From: CBDBBY01 sp965205055
Lineage (GTDB): Bacteria > Pseudomonadota > Alphaproteobacteria > Rhodobacterales > Rhodobacteraceae
Direction: 5' to 3'
Assembly (NCBI GenBank): GCA_965205055.1
Contig: OZ242030.1
Span: 4,092,001 to 4,156,000 of the forward strand
DNA length: 64,000 bases
Positions within the stretch are counted from its first letter, which is position 1. Each line of letters begins with the position of its first letter. The notes under the pieces were generated by a model. It worked only from the letters and a program-made list of their open reading frames with translations. It was not told the origin of the DNA and made no database searches. The position numbers were made by a program, and so were the translations under genes. Positions 17,637-25,086 of this stretch are shown here, piece by piece.

Positions 17637-18476
17637 ATGGCGTTGAAGACTTTCAACCCGACGACCCCCGGGCAGCGCGGGCTCGTGCTTGTCGACCGGT
17701 CCGCGCTTTGGAAAGGAGCGCCTCGGAAGGCGCTGACCCAGGGCCTGCCGTCCAAGGGCGGCCGGAACAACGGCGGCAGAATGACGGTCCGGCGGCGGGG
17801 CGGCGGGGCCAAGCGGGTCTACCGGGTCATCGACTTCAAGCGGCGGAAGATGGACGTGCCTGCGGTCGTGGAGCGCATCGAGTACGATCCGAACCGTTCG
17901 GCTTTCATCGCGCTCATCCAGTATGAAGACGGCGAGCGGTCGTACATTCTTGCCCCGCAGCGTCTGGCGGTGGGCGAGAAGGTGGTTGCGTCGTCCCGGG
18001 CGGATGTGAAGCCCGGCAATGCGATGCCGTTTTCGGGAATGCCGCTGGGCACGATCGTGCACAATATCGAACTGAAGCCCGGCAAGGGGGGACAGATCGC
18101 GAGGGCGGCAGGCACGTACGCGCAGTTCTTGGGTCGCGACGGCGGGTATGCCCAGCTCCGGCTGTCCTCGGGCGAGATGAGGGTCGTGCGCCAGGAGTGC
18201 ATGGCCTCTGTCGGAGCCGTGTCCAACCCGGACAACTCGAACCAGAATCTCGGCAAGGCCGGGCGCAGCAGAAACCTTGGACGCCGGCCGAGCGTCCGCG
18301 GCGTGGCGATGAACCCGGTCGACCACCCGCACGGCGGCGGAGAAGGCAAGTCCAGCGGCGGCCGCCATCCGGTGACCCCTTGGGGCAAGCCGACGCGCGG
18401 CATGCGCACCCGCAAGAACAAGACGACCGACAAATACATTTTGCGGCGTCGGCACGCAGCGAAGAAAGGACGGTAA
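17637..18476 (+). CDS. rplB: Large-subunit ribosomal protein L2
   Basis: L2 (279 residues) is required for subunit joining and for peptidyl transferase activity. The OB-fold and SH3-like domains are present, and the C-terminal region has the conserved GVAMNPVDHPHGGGEGKS, containing the histidine implicated in activity, followed by GRHPVTPWGKPTRGMRTRKN. The basic C-terminal tail RRRHAAKKGR is complete. rpsS begins three bases after the stop. Confidence 0.97.
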   Translation: MALKTFNPTTPGQRGLVLVDRSALWKGAPRKALTQGLPSKGGRNNGGRMTVRRRGGGAKRVYRVIDFKRRKMDVPAVVERIEYDPNRSAFIALIQYEDGERSYILAPQRLAVGEKVVASSRADVKPGNAMPFSGMPLGTIVHNIELKPGKGGQIARAAGTYAQFLGRDGGYAQLRLSSGEMRVVRQECMASVGAVSNPDNSNQNLGKAGRSRNLGRRPSVRGVAMNPVDHPHGGGEGKSSGGRHPVTPWGKPTRGMRTRKNKTTDKYILRRRHAAKKGR

Positions 18477-18479
18477 GCC

Positions 18480-18758
18480 ATGGCGCGGTCGGTCTGGAAA
18501 GGTCCGTTCGTGGACAAGGACGTTCTGAAGAAGGCGGAGCGGGCGAAAGAGTCCGGCCGCAGGGACGTCATCAAGATCTGGTCGAGGCGGTCGACGATAC
18601 TTCCCCAGTTCGTCGGTTTGACATTCGGCGTCTACAACGGCCGGAAGCACGTGCCCGTGTTCGTCACCGAGGAGATGATCGGACAGAAATTCGGCGAGTA
18701 CTCGCCGACCAGGACGTATTACGGCCACGCGGCCGACAAGAAGGCGAAGCGCAGGTGA
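18480..18758 (+). CDS. rpsS: Small-subunit ribosomal protein S19
   Basis: S19 (92 residues) lies in the head of the small subunit and forms a complex with S13. The N-terminus MARSVWKGPFVDKDVLKKAE and the central motif WSRRSTILPQFVGLTFGVYN are characteristic. The C-terminal part GEYSPTRTYYGHAADKKAKRR is complete. The gene sits three bases from rplB and four from rplV, as expected in a tightly packed S10 block. Confidence 0.96.
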   Translation: MARSVWKGPFVDKDVLKKAERAKESGRRDVIKIWSRRSTILPQFVGLTFGVYNGRKHVPVFVTEEMIGQKFGEYSPTRTYYGHAADKKAKRR

Positions 18759-18762
18759 TCGC

Positions 18763-19143
18763 ATGGGCAAATTGAAAGCGGAACCCCGGCTCGGCGCGAA
18801 CGAGGCGCAGGCGGTTGCCCGGATGCTCCGGGTTTCGCCCCAGAAGCTGAATTTGGTCGCGTCCATGATCAGGGGCAAGACCGTGAACGCCGCGCTGGCC
18901 GATCTCGACTTCTCGAAGAAGCGCATCGCCGGCGAAGTCAGGAAGTGCCTGATGTCGGCGGTGGCGAATGCGGAGAACAACCATGGTCTCGACGTGGACA
19001 GTCTCGTCGTCGACGAGGCGTTCGTCGGCAAGAATCTCGTCATGAAGCGCATTCGTGCGAGGGCCCGGGGCCGCGCGGCCCGCATCGCCAAGCCGTTCTC
19101 GCAGTTGACGGTGAGGGTTCGGCAGATTGAGGAGTCCGCTTGA
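18763..19143 (+). CDS. rplV: Large-subunit ribosomal protein L22
   Basis: L22 (126 residues) spans the large subunit and its beta-hairpin narrows the exit tunnel. The rRNA-binding core includes ARMLRVSPQKLNLVASMIRG and the hairpin region VDEAFVGKNLVMKRIRARARGRA, which holds the loop where macrolide-resistance changes occur in other species. No insertion or deletion is evident there. The TGA stop shares its last base with the rpsC ATG. Confidence 0.96.
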   Translation: MGKLKAEPRLGANEAQAVARMLRVSPQKLNLVASMIRGKTVNAALADLDFSKKRIAGEVRKCLMSAVANAENNHGLDVDSLVVDEAFVGKNLVMKRIRARARGRAARIAKPFSQLTVRVRQIEESA

Positions 19144-19853
19144 TGGGACAAAAGGTCAATCCGATCGCGATGCGCCTTCAGGTCAATCGCACCTGGGACA
19201 GCCGCTGGTATGCCGACAGCAAGGAATTCGGCGCTCTGCTGCAGGAGGATCTCAGGATCCGCGAGTATATCGACAAGGAGTGCGCCCAAGCCGGAGTCAG
19301 CAAGGTCATCATCGAACGGCCGCACAAGAAGTGCAGGGTCACGGTGCATACCGCGCGTCCCGGCGTCGTCATCGGCAAGAAAGGCGCGGACATCGAGAAG
19401 CTGCGCCAGCGGCTCTCCAAGATCACCGAATCCGAGATGCACTTGAACATCGTCGAAGTTCGGAAGCCCGAGATCGACGCGAAGCTGGTGGCGGCGTCGG
19501 TCGCGCAGCAGCTCGAGCGCCGCGTCCTGTTCCGCCGCGCGATGAAGCGCGCCGTGCAGAACGCGATGAGAATGGGAGCGCTCGGGATTCGAGTCAATGT
19601 CTCGGGCCGTCTGGGCGGCGCCGAGATCGCCCGGACCGAATGGTACAGGGAAGGCCGCGTGCCGCTTCACACGCTCCGGGCCAACATCGACTACGCCGCG
19701 GCGGTGGCGTCCACGCCGTACGGCGTGATCGGGGTCAAAGTCTGGATATTCAAGGGCGAGATCATGGAGCATGATCCCATGGCGCGGGACAAGCTGGATC
19801 AGGGGCTCCGGGACGGCAGCGCCCCCCGCCGCCGCCGGTCGGGAAACATTTAG
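19143..19853 (+). CDS. rpsC: Small-subunit ribosomal protein S3
   Basis: S3 (236 residues) lines the mRNA entry channel and contributes to mRNA helicase activity. MGQKVNPIAMRL opens the protein, the KH domain carries the loop VIIERPHKKCRV and RPGVVIGKKGADIEKL, and the C-terminal domain includes ARTEWYREGRVPLHTLRA. The TTG three bases upstream is ignored because ATG 19143 gives the universal first residues. The short basic tail after residue 210 is variable in the family. Confidence 0.96.
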   Translation: MGQKVNPIAMRLQVNRTWDSRWYADSKEFGALLQEDLRIREYIDKECAQAGVSKVIIERPHKKCRVTVHTARPGVVIGKKGADIEKLRQRLSKITESEMHLNIVEVRKPEIDAKLVAASVAQQLERRVLFRRAMKRAVQNAMRMGALGIRVNVSGRLGGAEIARTEWYREGRVPLHTLRANIDYAAAVASTPYGVIGVKVWIFKGEIMEHDPMARDKLDQGLRDGSAPRRRRSGNI

Positions 19854-19862
19854 GGGGTCGAG

Positions 19863-20276
19863 ATGCTGCAGCCTAAGCGACCGAAATTCCGCAAACAGCA
19901 CAAGGGCCGCATCCACGGATGCGCGAAGGGCGGCACGTCGCTGAATTTCGGATCCTTCGGACTGAAGGCGATCCAGCCCGAACGGGTGACGGCGCGCCAG
20001 ATCGAAGCGGCGCGGCGCGCCATGACGCGCCATATGAAGCGCCAAGGGCGCGTTTGGATACGGATTTTTCCGGACGTTCCGGTTTCGAAGAAGCCGACCG
20101 AGGTACGGATGGGCAAGGGCAAAGGCTCGGTCGAGTACTGGGCGGCGAAGGTCAAGCCCGGAAGAATCATGTTCGAGATCGACGGGGTGTCCGAGCCGGT
20201 CGCGCGGGAAGCGCTTCGCCTGGCGGCGATGAAGCTGCCGATCAAGAGCCGCATAGTGCAGCGGGAGGACTGGTGA
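19863..20276 (+). CDS. rplP: Large-subunit ribosomal protein L16
   Basis: L16 (137 residues) is a late-assembly protein near the A site. MLQPKRPKFRKQHKGRIHG is the standard start and the region RAMTRHMKRQGRVWIRIFPD is diagnostic. The segment KPTEVRMGKGKGSVEYWAAK, which contacts tRNA in known structures, is intact. The C-terminus LAAMKLPIKSRIVQREDW is complete. rpmC follows after 43 bases. Confidence 0.96.
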   Translation: MLQPKRPKFRKQHKGRIHGCAKGGTSLNFGSFGLKAIQPERVTARQIEAARRAMTRHMKRQGRVWIRIFPDVPVSKKPTEVRMGKGKGSVEYWAAKVKPGRIMFEIDGVSEPVAREALRLAAMKLPIKSRIVQREDW

Positions 20277-20319
20277 AGCTCGCGGGCGGACCGCGCCGCG
20301 AGCTCATTCGAGGAATTGC

Positions 20320-20526
20320 ATGATGGATCCAAGTGAATTGCGAACGAAATCGCCCGACGAGCTGCGCGACGAATTGCTCAAGCTGCGCAAGGAGGCTTTC
20401 AACCTCCGGTTCCAAAGCAGCAACTCGGAGCTTTCGAACACGGCCCGAGTGCGCGAGGTGCGGCGCGACACGGCCCGAGTGCTGACTGTCCTGAACGAAA
20501 AGAATGAGCCGCGGTCGGCGGACTGA
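20320..20526 (+). CDS. rpmC: Large-subunit ribosomal protein L29
   Basis: L29 (67-68 residues) is a small two-helix protein next to L23 at the tunnel exit. The pattern DELRDELLKLRKEAFNLRFQ followed by ARVREVRRDTARVLTVLNE is typical. Two adjacent ATG codons at 20320 and 20323 are possible starts and the sequence does not decide between them. The gene lies between rplP and rpsQ as in other S10 operons. Confidence 0.94.
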   Translation: MMDPSELRTKSPDELRDELLKLRKEAFNLRFQSSNSELSNTARVREVRRDTARVLTVLNEKNEPRSAD

Positions 20527-20541
20527 ACGAGGAACTGACGA

Positions 20542-20769
20542 ATGCCTAAACGGATATTGACCGGGAAGGTCGTGGGCGACCGCACCGAAAAGTCGGTCAC
20601 CGTGCTCGTCGAGCGCCGCTTCATGCATCCGGTGCTCAAGAAGACGGTTCGCCGCTCGAAGAAATTCCACGCGCACGATGCGGAGAACGGAGCCAAGATC
20701 GGCGACGTCGTCCGCATCCGGGAATGCGCGCCGGTGTCGAAAACGAAACGCTGGGAAGTGATCGCGTAG
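20542..20769 (+). CDS. rpsQ: Small-subunit ribosomal protein S17
   Basis: S17 (75 residues) is a primary 16S rRNA-binding protein with an OB fold. MPKRILTGKVVGDRTEKSVT and the motif RFMHPVLKKTVRRSKKFHAHD are clear, as is the later GDVVRIRECAPVSKTKRWEV. It is the last gene of the classical S10 operon. The 74-base gap before rplN holds an imperfect GGGGCC...GGTCCCC pairing but no convincing terminator. Confidence 0.95.
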   Translation: MPKRILTGKVVGDRTEKSVTVLVERRFMHPVLKKTVRRSKKFHAHDAENGAKIGDVVRIRECAPVSKTKRWEVIA

Positions 20770-20843
20770 TCGAGGACGCGCTTTCCGGTTTTTGATCGAA
20801 ACCCTGGGGCCGCTGCCGGTCCCCGAAGGTCGGGAGAAAACGC

Positions 20844-21212
20844 ATGATCCAGATGCAGACAAATCTGGATGTCGCAGACAATTCCGGTGCCCGCCGAGTG
20901 CAATGCATCAAGGTGCTCGGCGGCTCCAAGCGGAAATTCGCGTCCGTGGGCGACGTGATCATCGTGTCCGTGAAGGACGCGATTCCGCGCGGCCGGGTGA
21001 AGAAGGGCGACGTCCGGCGCGCAGTCGTGGTCCGCACGGCGAAGGAAGTCTGCCGCGACGACGGCACCGCCATACGTTTCGACAGGAACGCGGCCGTGAT
21101 TCTCAACAACAACGACGAGCCGATCGGGACGCGCATATTCGGACCGGTCGTCCGTGAGCTCCGCTCCAGGAATTTCATGAAGATCGTTTCTCTTGCGCCG
21201 GAGGTCCTGTGA
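20844..21212 (+). CDS. rplN: Large-subunit ribosomal protein L14
   Basis: L14 (122 residues) forms an intersubunit bridge with helix 44 of 16S rRNA and is the target of the silencing factor RsfS. MIQMQTNLDVADNSGARRVQ is the standard N-terminus, and DGTAIRFDRNAAVILNNN and GTRIFGPVVRELR are the conserved later motifs. It opens the spc block. Its TGA stop overlaps the next ATG by one base. Confidence 0.97.
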   Translation: MIQMQTNLDVADNSGARRVQCIKVLGGSKRKFASVGDVIIVSVKDAIPRGRVKKGDVRRAVVVRTAKEVCRDDGTAIRFDRNAAVILNNNDEPIGTRIFGPVVRELRSRNFMKIVSLAPEVL

Positions 21213-21529
21213 TGGCGGCGAAGCTGAAAAAGGGAGACCGGGTCGTGGTGCTCGCCGGCAAGGATCTGGGCCGGACGGGCGAGATCCTCAGTGTCGACCC
21301 GAAGAAGGGGAAGGCCGTGGTCGCCGACATCAACGTGGCGGTGCGGCACACCAGGCAGTCGCCGAATGCCCAGCAGGCGGGCCGCATTCCGAAGCCGATG
21401 CCCGTCAGCCTGTCGAACCTTGCTTTGGAGGATCCGGAATCCGGCGGGCCGACGAGGGTCGGGTTTCGATTCGAGGACGGCAAGAAGGTGCGCTACGCGA
21501 AAAAGTCGGGAGCGTTGATCGATGGCTGA
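21212..21529 (+). CDS. rplX: Large-subunit ribosomal protein L24
   Basis: L24 (105 residues) initiates 50S assembly and carries a KOW domain at its N-terminus, seen as LKKGDRVVVLAGKDLGRTGEI. The C-terminal half includes LSNLALEDPESGGPTRVGFR, a usual alphaproteobacterial form. GTG 21209 is possible, but ATG 21212 gives the normal MAAKLKKGD start. The 3' end overlaps rplE by eight bases, which suggests translational coupling. Confidence 0.95.
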   Translation: MAAKLKKGDRVVVLAGKDLGRTGEILSVDPKKGKAVVADINVAVRHTRQSPNAQQAGRIPKPMPVSLSNLALEDPESGGPTRVGFRFEDGKKVRYAKKSGALIDG

Positions 21530-22073
21530 AAACAAGCCGAGGCTGCGGACGCGCTACGACGGCGAGATCCGCGCCGCCCTGAAGGAACAGTTCGGGTATC
21601 GGAATGAAATGATGATCCCGAGGCTGGCCAAGATCGTGCTCAATATGGGCGTCGGCGAAGCCGTGAAGGATTCGAAGAAGTCGGCGGCGGCAGTGTCCGA
21701 CCTGTCCGCGATCGCGGGCCAGAAGGCGGTTCCGACGAGAGCCAGGAAATCCATCGCCGGGTTCCGCCTGCGCGAAGGGATGCCTGTGGGAGCGAAGGTC
21801 ACGCTGCGCGGAGATCGGATGTACGAGTTTCTGGACCGTCTCGTCACGATCGCGATGCCGCGGGTCCGCGACTTCAGGGGGCTTTCCGGAAAATCATTCG
21901 ACGGCAACGGGAATTACGCTCTCGGCTTGCGCGAGCATATCGTGTTCTCTGAAATCGATTACGACTCGGTCGACGAGATCAGGGGCATGGACATTGCGAT
22001 TTGCACGACGGCGAAGACCGACGAGGAAGCCAAGCATCTGCTGCAGGGCTTCAACCTGCCGTTCAACAGTTGA
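21522..22073 (+). CDS. rplE: Large-subunit ribosomal protein L5
   Basis: L5 (183 residues) binds 5S rRNA and contacts P-site tRNA. The motif IPRLAKIVLNMGVGEAVKDS and the segment RARKSIAGFRLREGMPVGAKVTLRG are characteristic, and the C-terminal DYDSVDEIRGMDIAICTTA is complete. The start lies inside the end of rplX. rpsN begins 20 bases downstream. Confidence 0.97.
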   Translation: MAENKPRLRTRYDGEIRAALKEQFGYRNEMMIPRLAKIVLNMGVGEAVKDSKKSAAAVSDLSAIAGQKAVPTRARKSIAGFRLREGMPVGAKVTLRGDRMYEFLDRLVTIAMPRVRDFRGLSGKSFDGNGNYALGLREHIVFSEIDYDSVDEIRGMDIAICTTAKTDEEAKHLLQGFNLPFNS

Positions 22074-22092
22074 CCGCGAGGAAGAGGGGCCG

Positions 22093-22398
22093 ATGGCTAA
22101 AAAAGCGATGGTGGAGCGCGAACGGAAGCGCCGGAGGATGGTCAAGCGATATGCCGCCAGGCGAAATGCGCTGAAGGAGATCCTGAAGAACAAGGACACG
22201 CCCATGGAGGAGCGCTTCATGGCGAGCGTGAAGCTGGCGAAGATCCCGAGGAACTCGTCGCCGTCCAGGCTTCACAACCGTTGCGAGCTGACCGGCAGGC
22301 CGAAGGGGTACTACCGGAAGCTGAAGATTTCCCGGATCGCGCTTCGCGAACTGGGCGGCTCCGGGCAGATTCCCGGAATGGTCAAGTCGAGCTGGTAG
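22093..22398 (+). CDS. rpsN: Small-subunit ribosomal protein S14 (zinc-free form)
   Basis: S14 (101 residues) lies in the 30S head. The long form without the two CxxC zinc pairs is present: the region NRCELTGRPKGYYRKLKISR has a single cysteine. This zinc-independent type is the common one in proteobacteria. MAKKAMVERERKRRRMV gives the start at ATG 22093, and the tail GQIPGMVKSSW is the family C-terminus. rpsH starts 14 bases further on. Confidence 0.95.
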   Translation: MAKKAMVERERKRRRMVKRYAARRNALKEILKNKDTPMEERFMASVKLAKIPRNSSPSRLHNRCELTGRPKGYYRKLKISRIALRELGGSGQIPGMVKSSW

Positions 22399-22411
22399 AG
22401 GTTGAATCGAC

Positions 22412-22810
22412 ATGTCTTTCAGCGATCCGATCGGTGACATGCTCACCCGAATCCGAAATGCCCAGATGCGCAGGCGGCAAACGGTCGTCGCGCCTTCGTC
22501 CAAGCTTCGAGTCTGGGTGCTCGACGTGCTTGCGCGGGAGGGCTACATACGCGGCTACGAGAAAGTTGAATCGGAGGCCGGCCGGACCGAAATCGAAATC
22601 AGCCTGAAGTATTTCGAAGGAACGCCGGTCATCAGGGAGCTCAAGCGGGTCTCGAAGCCCGGACGCCGGGTGTATGCCGGGGCCAAGAACATCCCGTTCG
22701 TCCGCCAGGGGCTGGGCGTCGCCATAGTCTCCACCCCCGAAGGCGTCATGTCCGATGCGGATGCCCGCAGCCGCAACGTCGGCGGCGAAGTCCTCTGCAC
22801 GGTATTCTGA
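22412..22810 (+). CDS. rpsH: Small-subunit ribosomal protein S8
   Basis: S8 (132 residues) is a primary 16S rRNA-binding protein and, in E. coli, the translational repressor of the spc operon. MSFSDPIGDMLTRIRNAQM is the usual N-terminus, and the RNA-binding C-terminal part contains GVAIVSTPEGVMSDADARSR and GGEVLCTVF. Sequence and length are standard. No obvious copy of an S8-binding helix was recognised around rplE. Confidence 0.96.
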   Translation: MSFSDPIGDMLTRIRNAQMRRRQTVVAPSSKLRVWVLDVLAREGYIRGYEKVESEAGRTEIEISLKYFEGTPVIRELKRVSKPGRRVYAGAKNIPFVRQGLGVAIVSTPEGVMSDADARSRNVGGEVLCTVF

Positions 22811-22821
22811 AGGATCGCGCC

Positions 22822-23355
22822 ATGTCGAGGATAGGCAAGAAATCGATCGCGATTCCGGAAGGGATCTCCGCCGAGCTGTCGGGACGCGCCTTCAAGGTGA
22901 ACGGTCCGAACGGAACGCAGAGCTACACGGTCGGCGACGACGTGACCGTGGAGCTTGCCGGCGGAGAGATCAAAGTGCTCCCGCGCGGCTCATCCAAGAG
23001 GGCTCGGCAGCAGTGGGGGATGACTCGCACGATGATCGCGAACTGCGTGGCCGGGGCGTCATCGAACTTCAAGAAGGAGCTCGAGATCACCGGCGTCGGA
23101 TATCGCGCGCAGGTGCGGGGCAGCACGCTCAACCTGACGCTGGGCTTGAGCCATGACGTCAACTACGAAATCCCGGAAGGGGTCAAGGTGACCGCGCTTT
23201 CGACGACTCGACTCGTGGTCGAAGGGGCGGACAAGCAAAAGGTCGGACAGGTCGCGGCGAACATCCGGAGGTGGAGGCCGCCGGAGCCTTTCAAGGGGAA
23301 AGGCATCAGATACAAAAACGAAATCGTGTTCCGCAAAGTCGGAAAGAAGAAGTAG
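22822..23355 (+). CDS. rplF: Large-subunit ribosomal protein L6
   Basis: L6 (177 residues) lies near the factor-binding region of the large subunit. It consists of two related domains; the second carries KVTALSTTRLVVEGADKQKV and the signature PEPFKGKGIRYKNE. MSRIGKKSIAIPEG is the standard start. The gene is 11 bases after rpsH and 10 before rplR. Confidence 0.96.
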   Translation: MSRIGKKSIAIPEGISAELSGRAFKVNGPNGTQSYTVGDDVTVELAGGEIKVLPRGSSKRARQQWGMTRTMIANCVAGASSNFKKELEITGVGYRAQVRGSTLNLTLGLSHDVNYEIPEGVKVTALSTTRLVVEGADKQKVGQVAANIRRWRPPEPFKGKGIRYKNEIVFRKVGKKK

Positions 23356-23365
23356 ACTCGAACCC

Positions 23366-23725
23366 ATGGCTGCAAGTAAACGCGAATTGCTGTTCCGCCG
23401 CCGGATGCGGAATCGGAACAGGTTGAGGCGATGTTCGACCGGGCGGCTCCGTCTGTCCGTCTATCGGTCGAACAAGAATATCAGCGTCCAGTTGATCGAC
23501 GATGCGCGCGGCGTGACGGTGGCCGCCGCTTCATCGCTGGAAAAGTCGCTCGGCATCGAGCGGGGCGGCAGCGCCGCCGCGGCGGAAAAGGTCGGGACGG
23601 CGATCGCGGAGAGGGCCCGGCAGGCGGGCGTGGAAGAATGCTATTTCGATCGCGGCGGGTTCCTGTACCACGGCCGCGTCAAGGCGCTCGCCGACGCGGC
23701 GCGCGCCGGCGGACTGAAGCTCTAG
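23366..23725 (+). CDS. rplR: Large-subunit ribosomal protein L18
   Basis: L18 (119 residues) binds 5S rRNA together with L5 and L25. The basic N-terminus with RRRMRNRNRLRR is followed by RLRLSVYRSNKNISVQLIDD, which matches the family. The C-terminal part EECYFDRGGFLYHGRVKALAD contains the conserved FDR-G-YHGRV pattern. The gene lies between rplF and rpsE as in other spc operons. Confidence 0.96.
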   Translation: MAASKRELLFRRRMRNRNRLRRCSTGRLRLSVYRSNKNISVQLIDDARGVTVAAASSLEKSLGIERGGSAAAAEKVGTAIAERARQAGVEECYFDRGGFLYHGRVKALADAARAGGLKL

Positions 23726-23734
23726 GAGGGCGGC

Positions 23735-24280
23735 ATGGCGAAAGAAGACGGGCGGCGTTCCCGAGAAGAGAACCCGGAATTCGGCGACCGGCTCGTCGAT
23801 ATCAATCGCGTATCGAAAACGGTGAAAGGCGGAAAGCGTTTCGGATTTTCGGCGCTGGTCGTGGTCGGCGACCAGAAAGGCCGCGTGGGTTTCGGCAAGG
23901 GCAAAGCCAAGGAGGTCCCCGAAGCGATCCGCAAAGCGACGGAGAAAGCCAAGGGCAGTCTGTTCCGGGTTCCGCTTCGCGAAAGCAGGACGCTTCACCA
24001 CGACATCGAGGGCAGGCACGGCGCGGGCAAAGTCGTGCTTCGCACGGCTCCGCAAGGAACGGGCATCATCGCCGGCGGCCCGATGCGCGCCGTGTTCGAG
24101 ATGCTCGGGGTTCAGGACGTCGTCGCGAAATCGATTGGCTCGCAAAGCAACTACAACATGATCAGAGCGACGCTGGACGCCTTGTCGAAAGCTTCCAGTC
24201 CCCGCCAGGTGGCGATGCGCAGGGGGAAGAAGGTCGCGGAACTGAACAGGAAGACGGATCGCCAAGCCGCCGGAGGATGA
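23735..24280 (+). CDS. rpsE: Small-subunit ribosomal protein S5
   Basis: S5 (181 residues) acts at the mRNA entry site and in decoding fidelity. The double-stranded RNA-binding-like domain includes VDINRVSKTVKGGKRFGFSA, containing the loop altered in spectinomycin-resistant strains, with no deletion visible. The C-terminal domain has GIIAGGPMRAVFEMLGVQDV and the IGSQSNYNMIRATLDAL motif. The stop lies three bases before the rpmD start. Confidence 0.96.
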   Translation: MAKEDGRRSREENPEFGDRLVDINRVSKTVKGGKRFGFSALVVVGDQKGRVGFGKGKAKEVPEAIRKATEKAKGSLFRVPLRESRTLHHDIEGRHGAGKVVLRTAPQGTGIIAGGPMRAVFEMLGVQDVVAKSIGSQSNYNMIRATLDALSKASSPRQVAMRRGKKVAELNRKTDRQAAGG

Positions 24281-24282
24281 GC

Positions 24283-24495
24283 ATGACGGAAATGCGCAGC
24301 ACGATTGTCGTCCGCCAGATCGGATCCCCGATACGTCGTCCGGCGAAGCAACGCCAGACGCTGGTCGGCTTGGGACTGAACAAGATGCACAAGGTGCGGG
24401 AGCTCGAAGACACTCCTGCGGTGCGCGGAATGATCAGAAGGATTCCGCATTTGGTGGAAATCGTCGAATGCCGCGGCGACAATCCCGAAAAATGA
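24283..24495 (+). CDS. rpmD: Large-subunit ribosomal protein L30
   Basis: L30 (70 residues) is a small large-subunit protein. STIVVRQIGSPIRRPAKQRQ followed by TLVGLGLNKMHKVRELED is diagnostic. ATG 24277 also reads in frame, but GGAGG at 24272-24276 touches it directly and is six bases from ATG 24283, which is therefore chosen. Some bacteria lack L30; this organism retains it in the normal place. Confidence 0.94.
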   Translation: MTEMRSTIVVRQIGSPIRRPAKQRQTLVGLGLNKMHKVRELEDTPAVRGMIRRIPHLVEIVECRGDNPEK

Positions 24496-24522
24496 CGAAG
24501 CAACTCGGCGGGGCGGTTGAAA

Positions 24523-24996
24523 ATGGGCTACAAGCTTAACGAAATCAGCGACATTCCGGGCGCGAATTCACGCCGCAAGCGCGTCGGACGCGGACCCGGC
24601 TCGGGCCGGGGCAAGACCGCAGGGCGCGGCATGAAAGGCCAGAAATCCCGATCAGGCGTAGCTTTGAACGGGTTCGAAGGCGGGCAAATGCCGTTGTATC
24701 AGCGCTTGCCGAAGCGCGGATTCAACAACCCCGGGCGAAAGCGGCACTCCACAACGAATCTCGGATCGATTCAGGCGTTCATCGACGCCGGCAAGATCGA
24801 CCCGTCGTCGGTGGTCGACGAAAAAGCGCTGATTGAGTCGGGGCTGGTCAAGCGCCGCCTCGACGGCGTGAAGATACTGGGGGACGGCGAACTTCGCGCA
24901 AAGATCGACCTGGAAGTCGCCGCCGCGTCGAAGTCCGCCGCCGCCGCCGTTGCGGCCGCGGGCGGCAGCATCAAGACCGGATCGGAATCAAAGTAG
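24523..24996 (+). CDS. rplO: Large-subunit ribosomal protein L15
   Basis: L15 (157 residues) is a late-assembly large-subunit protein with a long basic N-terminal extension. RKRVGRGPGSGRGKTAGRG and GFEGGQMPLYQRLPKRGF are characteristic. ATG 24523 gives MGYKLNEISD, better than the TTG six bases upstream. The C-terminus carries a run of Ala and Ser typical of alphaproteobacteria. secY starts after 90 bases, the widest gap inside the spc block after the start of rplN. Confidence 0.95.
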   Translation: MGYKLNEISDIPGANSRRKRVGRGPGSGRGKTAGRGMKGQKSRSGVALNGFEGGQMPLYQRLPKRGFNNPGRKRHSTTNLGSIQAFIDAGKIDPSSVVDEKALIESGLVKRRLDGVKILGDGELRAKIDLEVAAASKSAAAAVAAAGGSIKTGSESK

Positions 24997-25086
24997 CTGC
25001 ACGAACACGGCTTGCCGTTGAATTCAAAGGCAGTGCATACTCGAAACGCAATCGCGCCCGGGCGCCCGCAGGACAGGAATTGACCA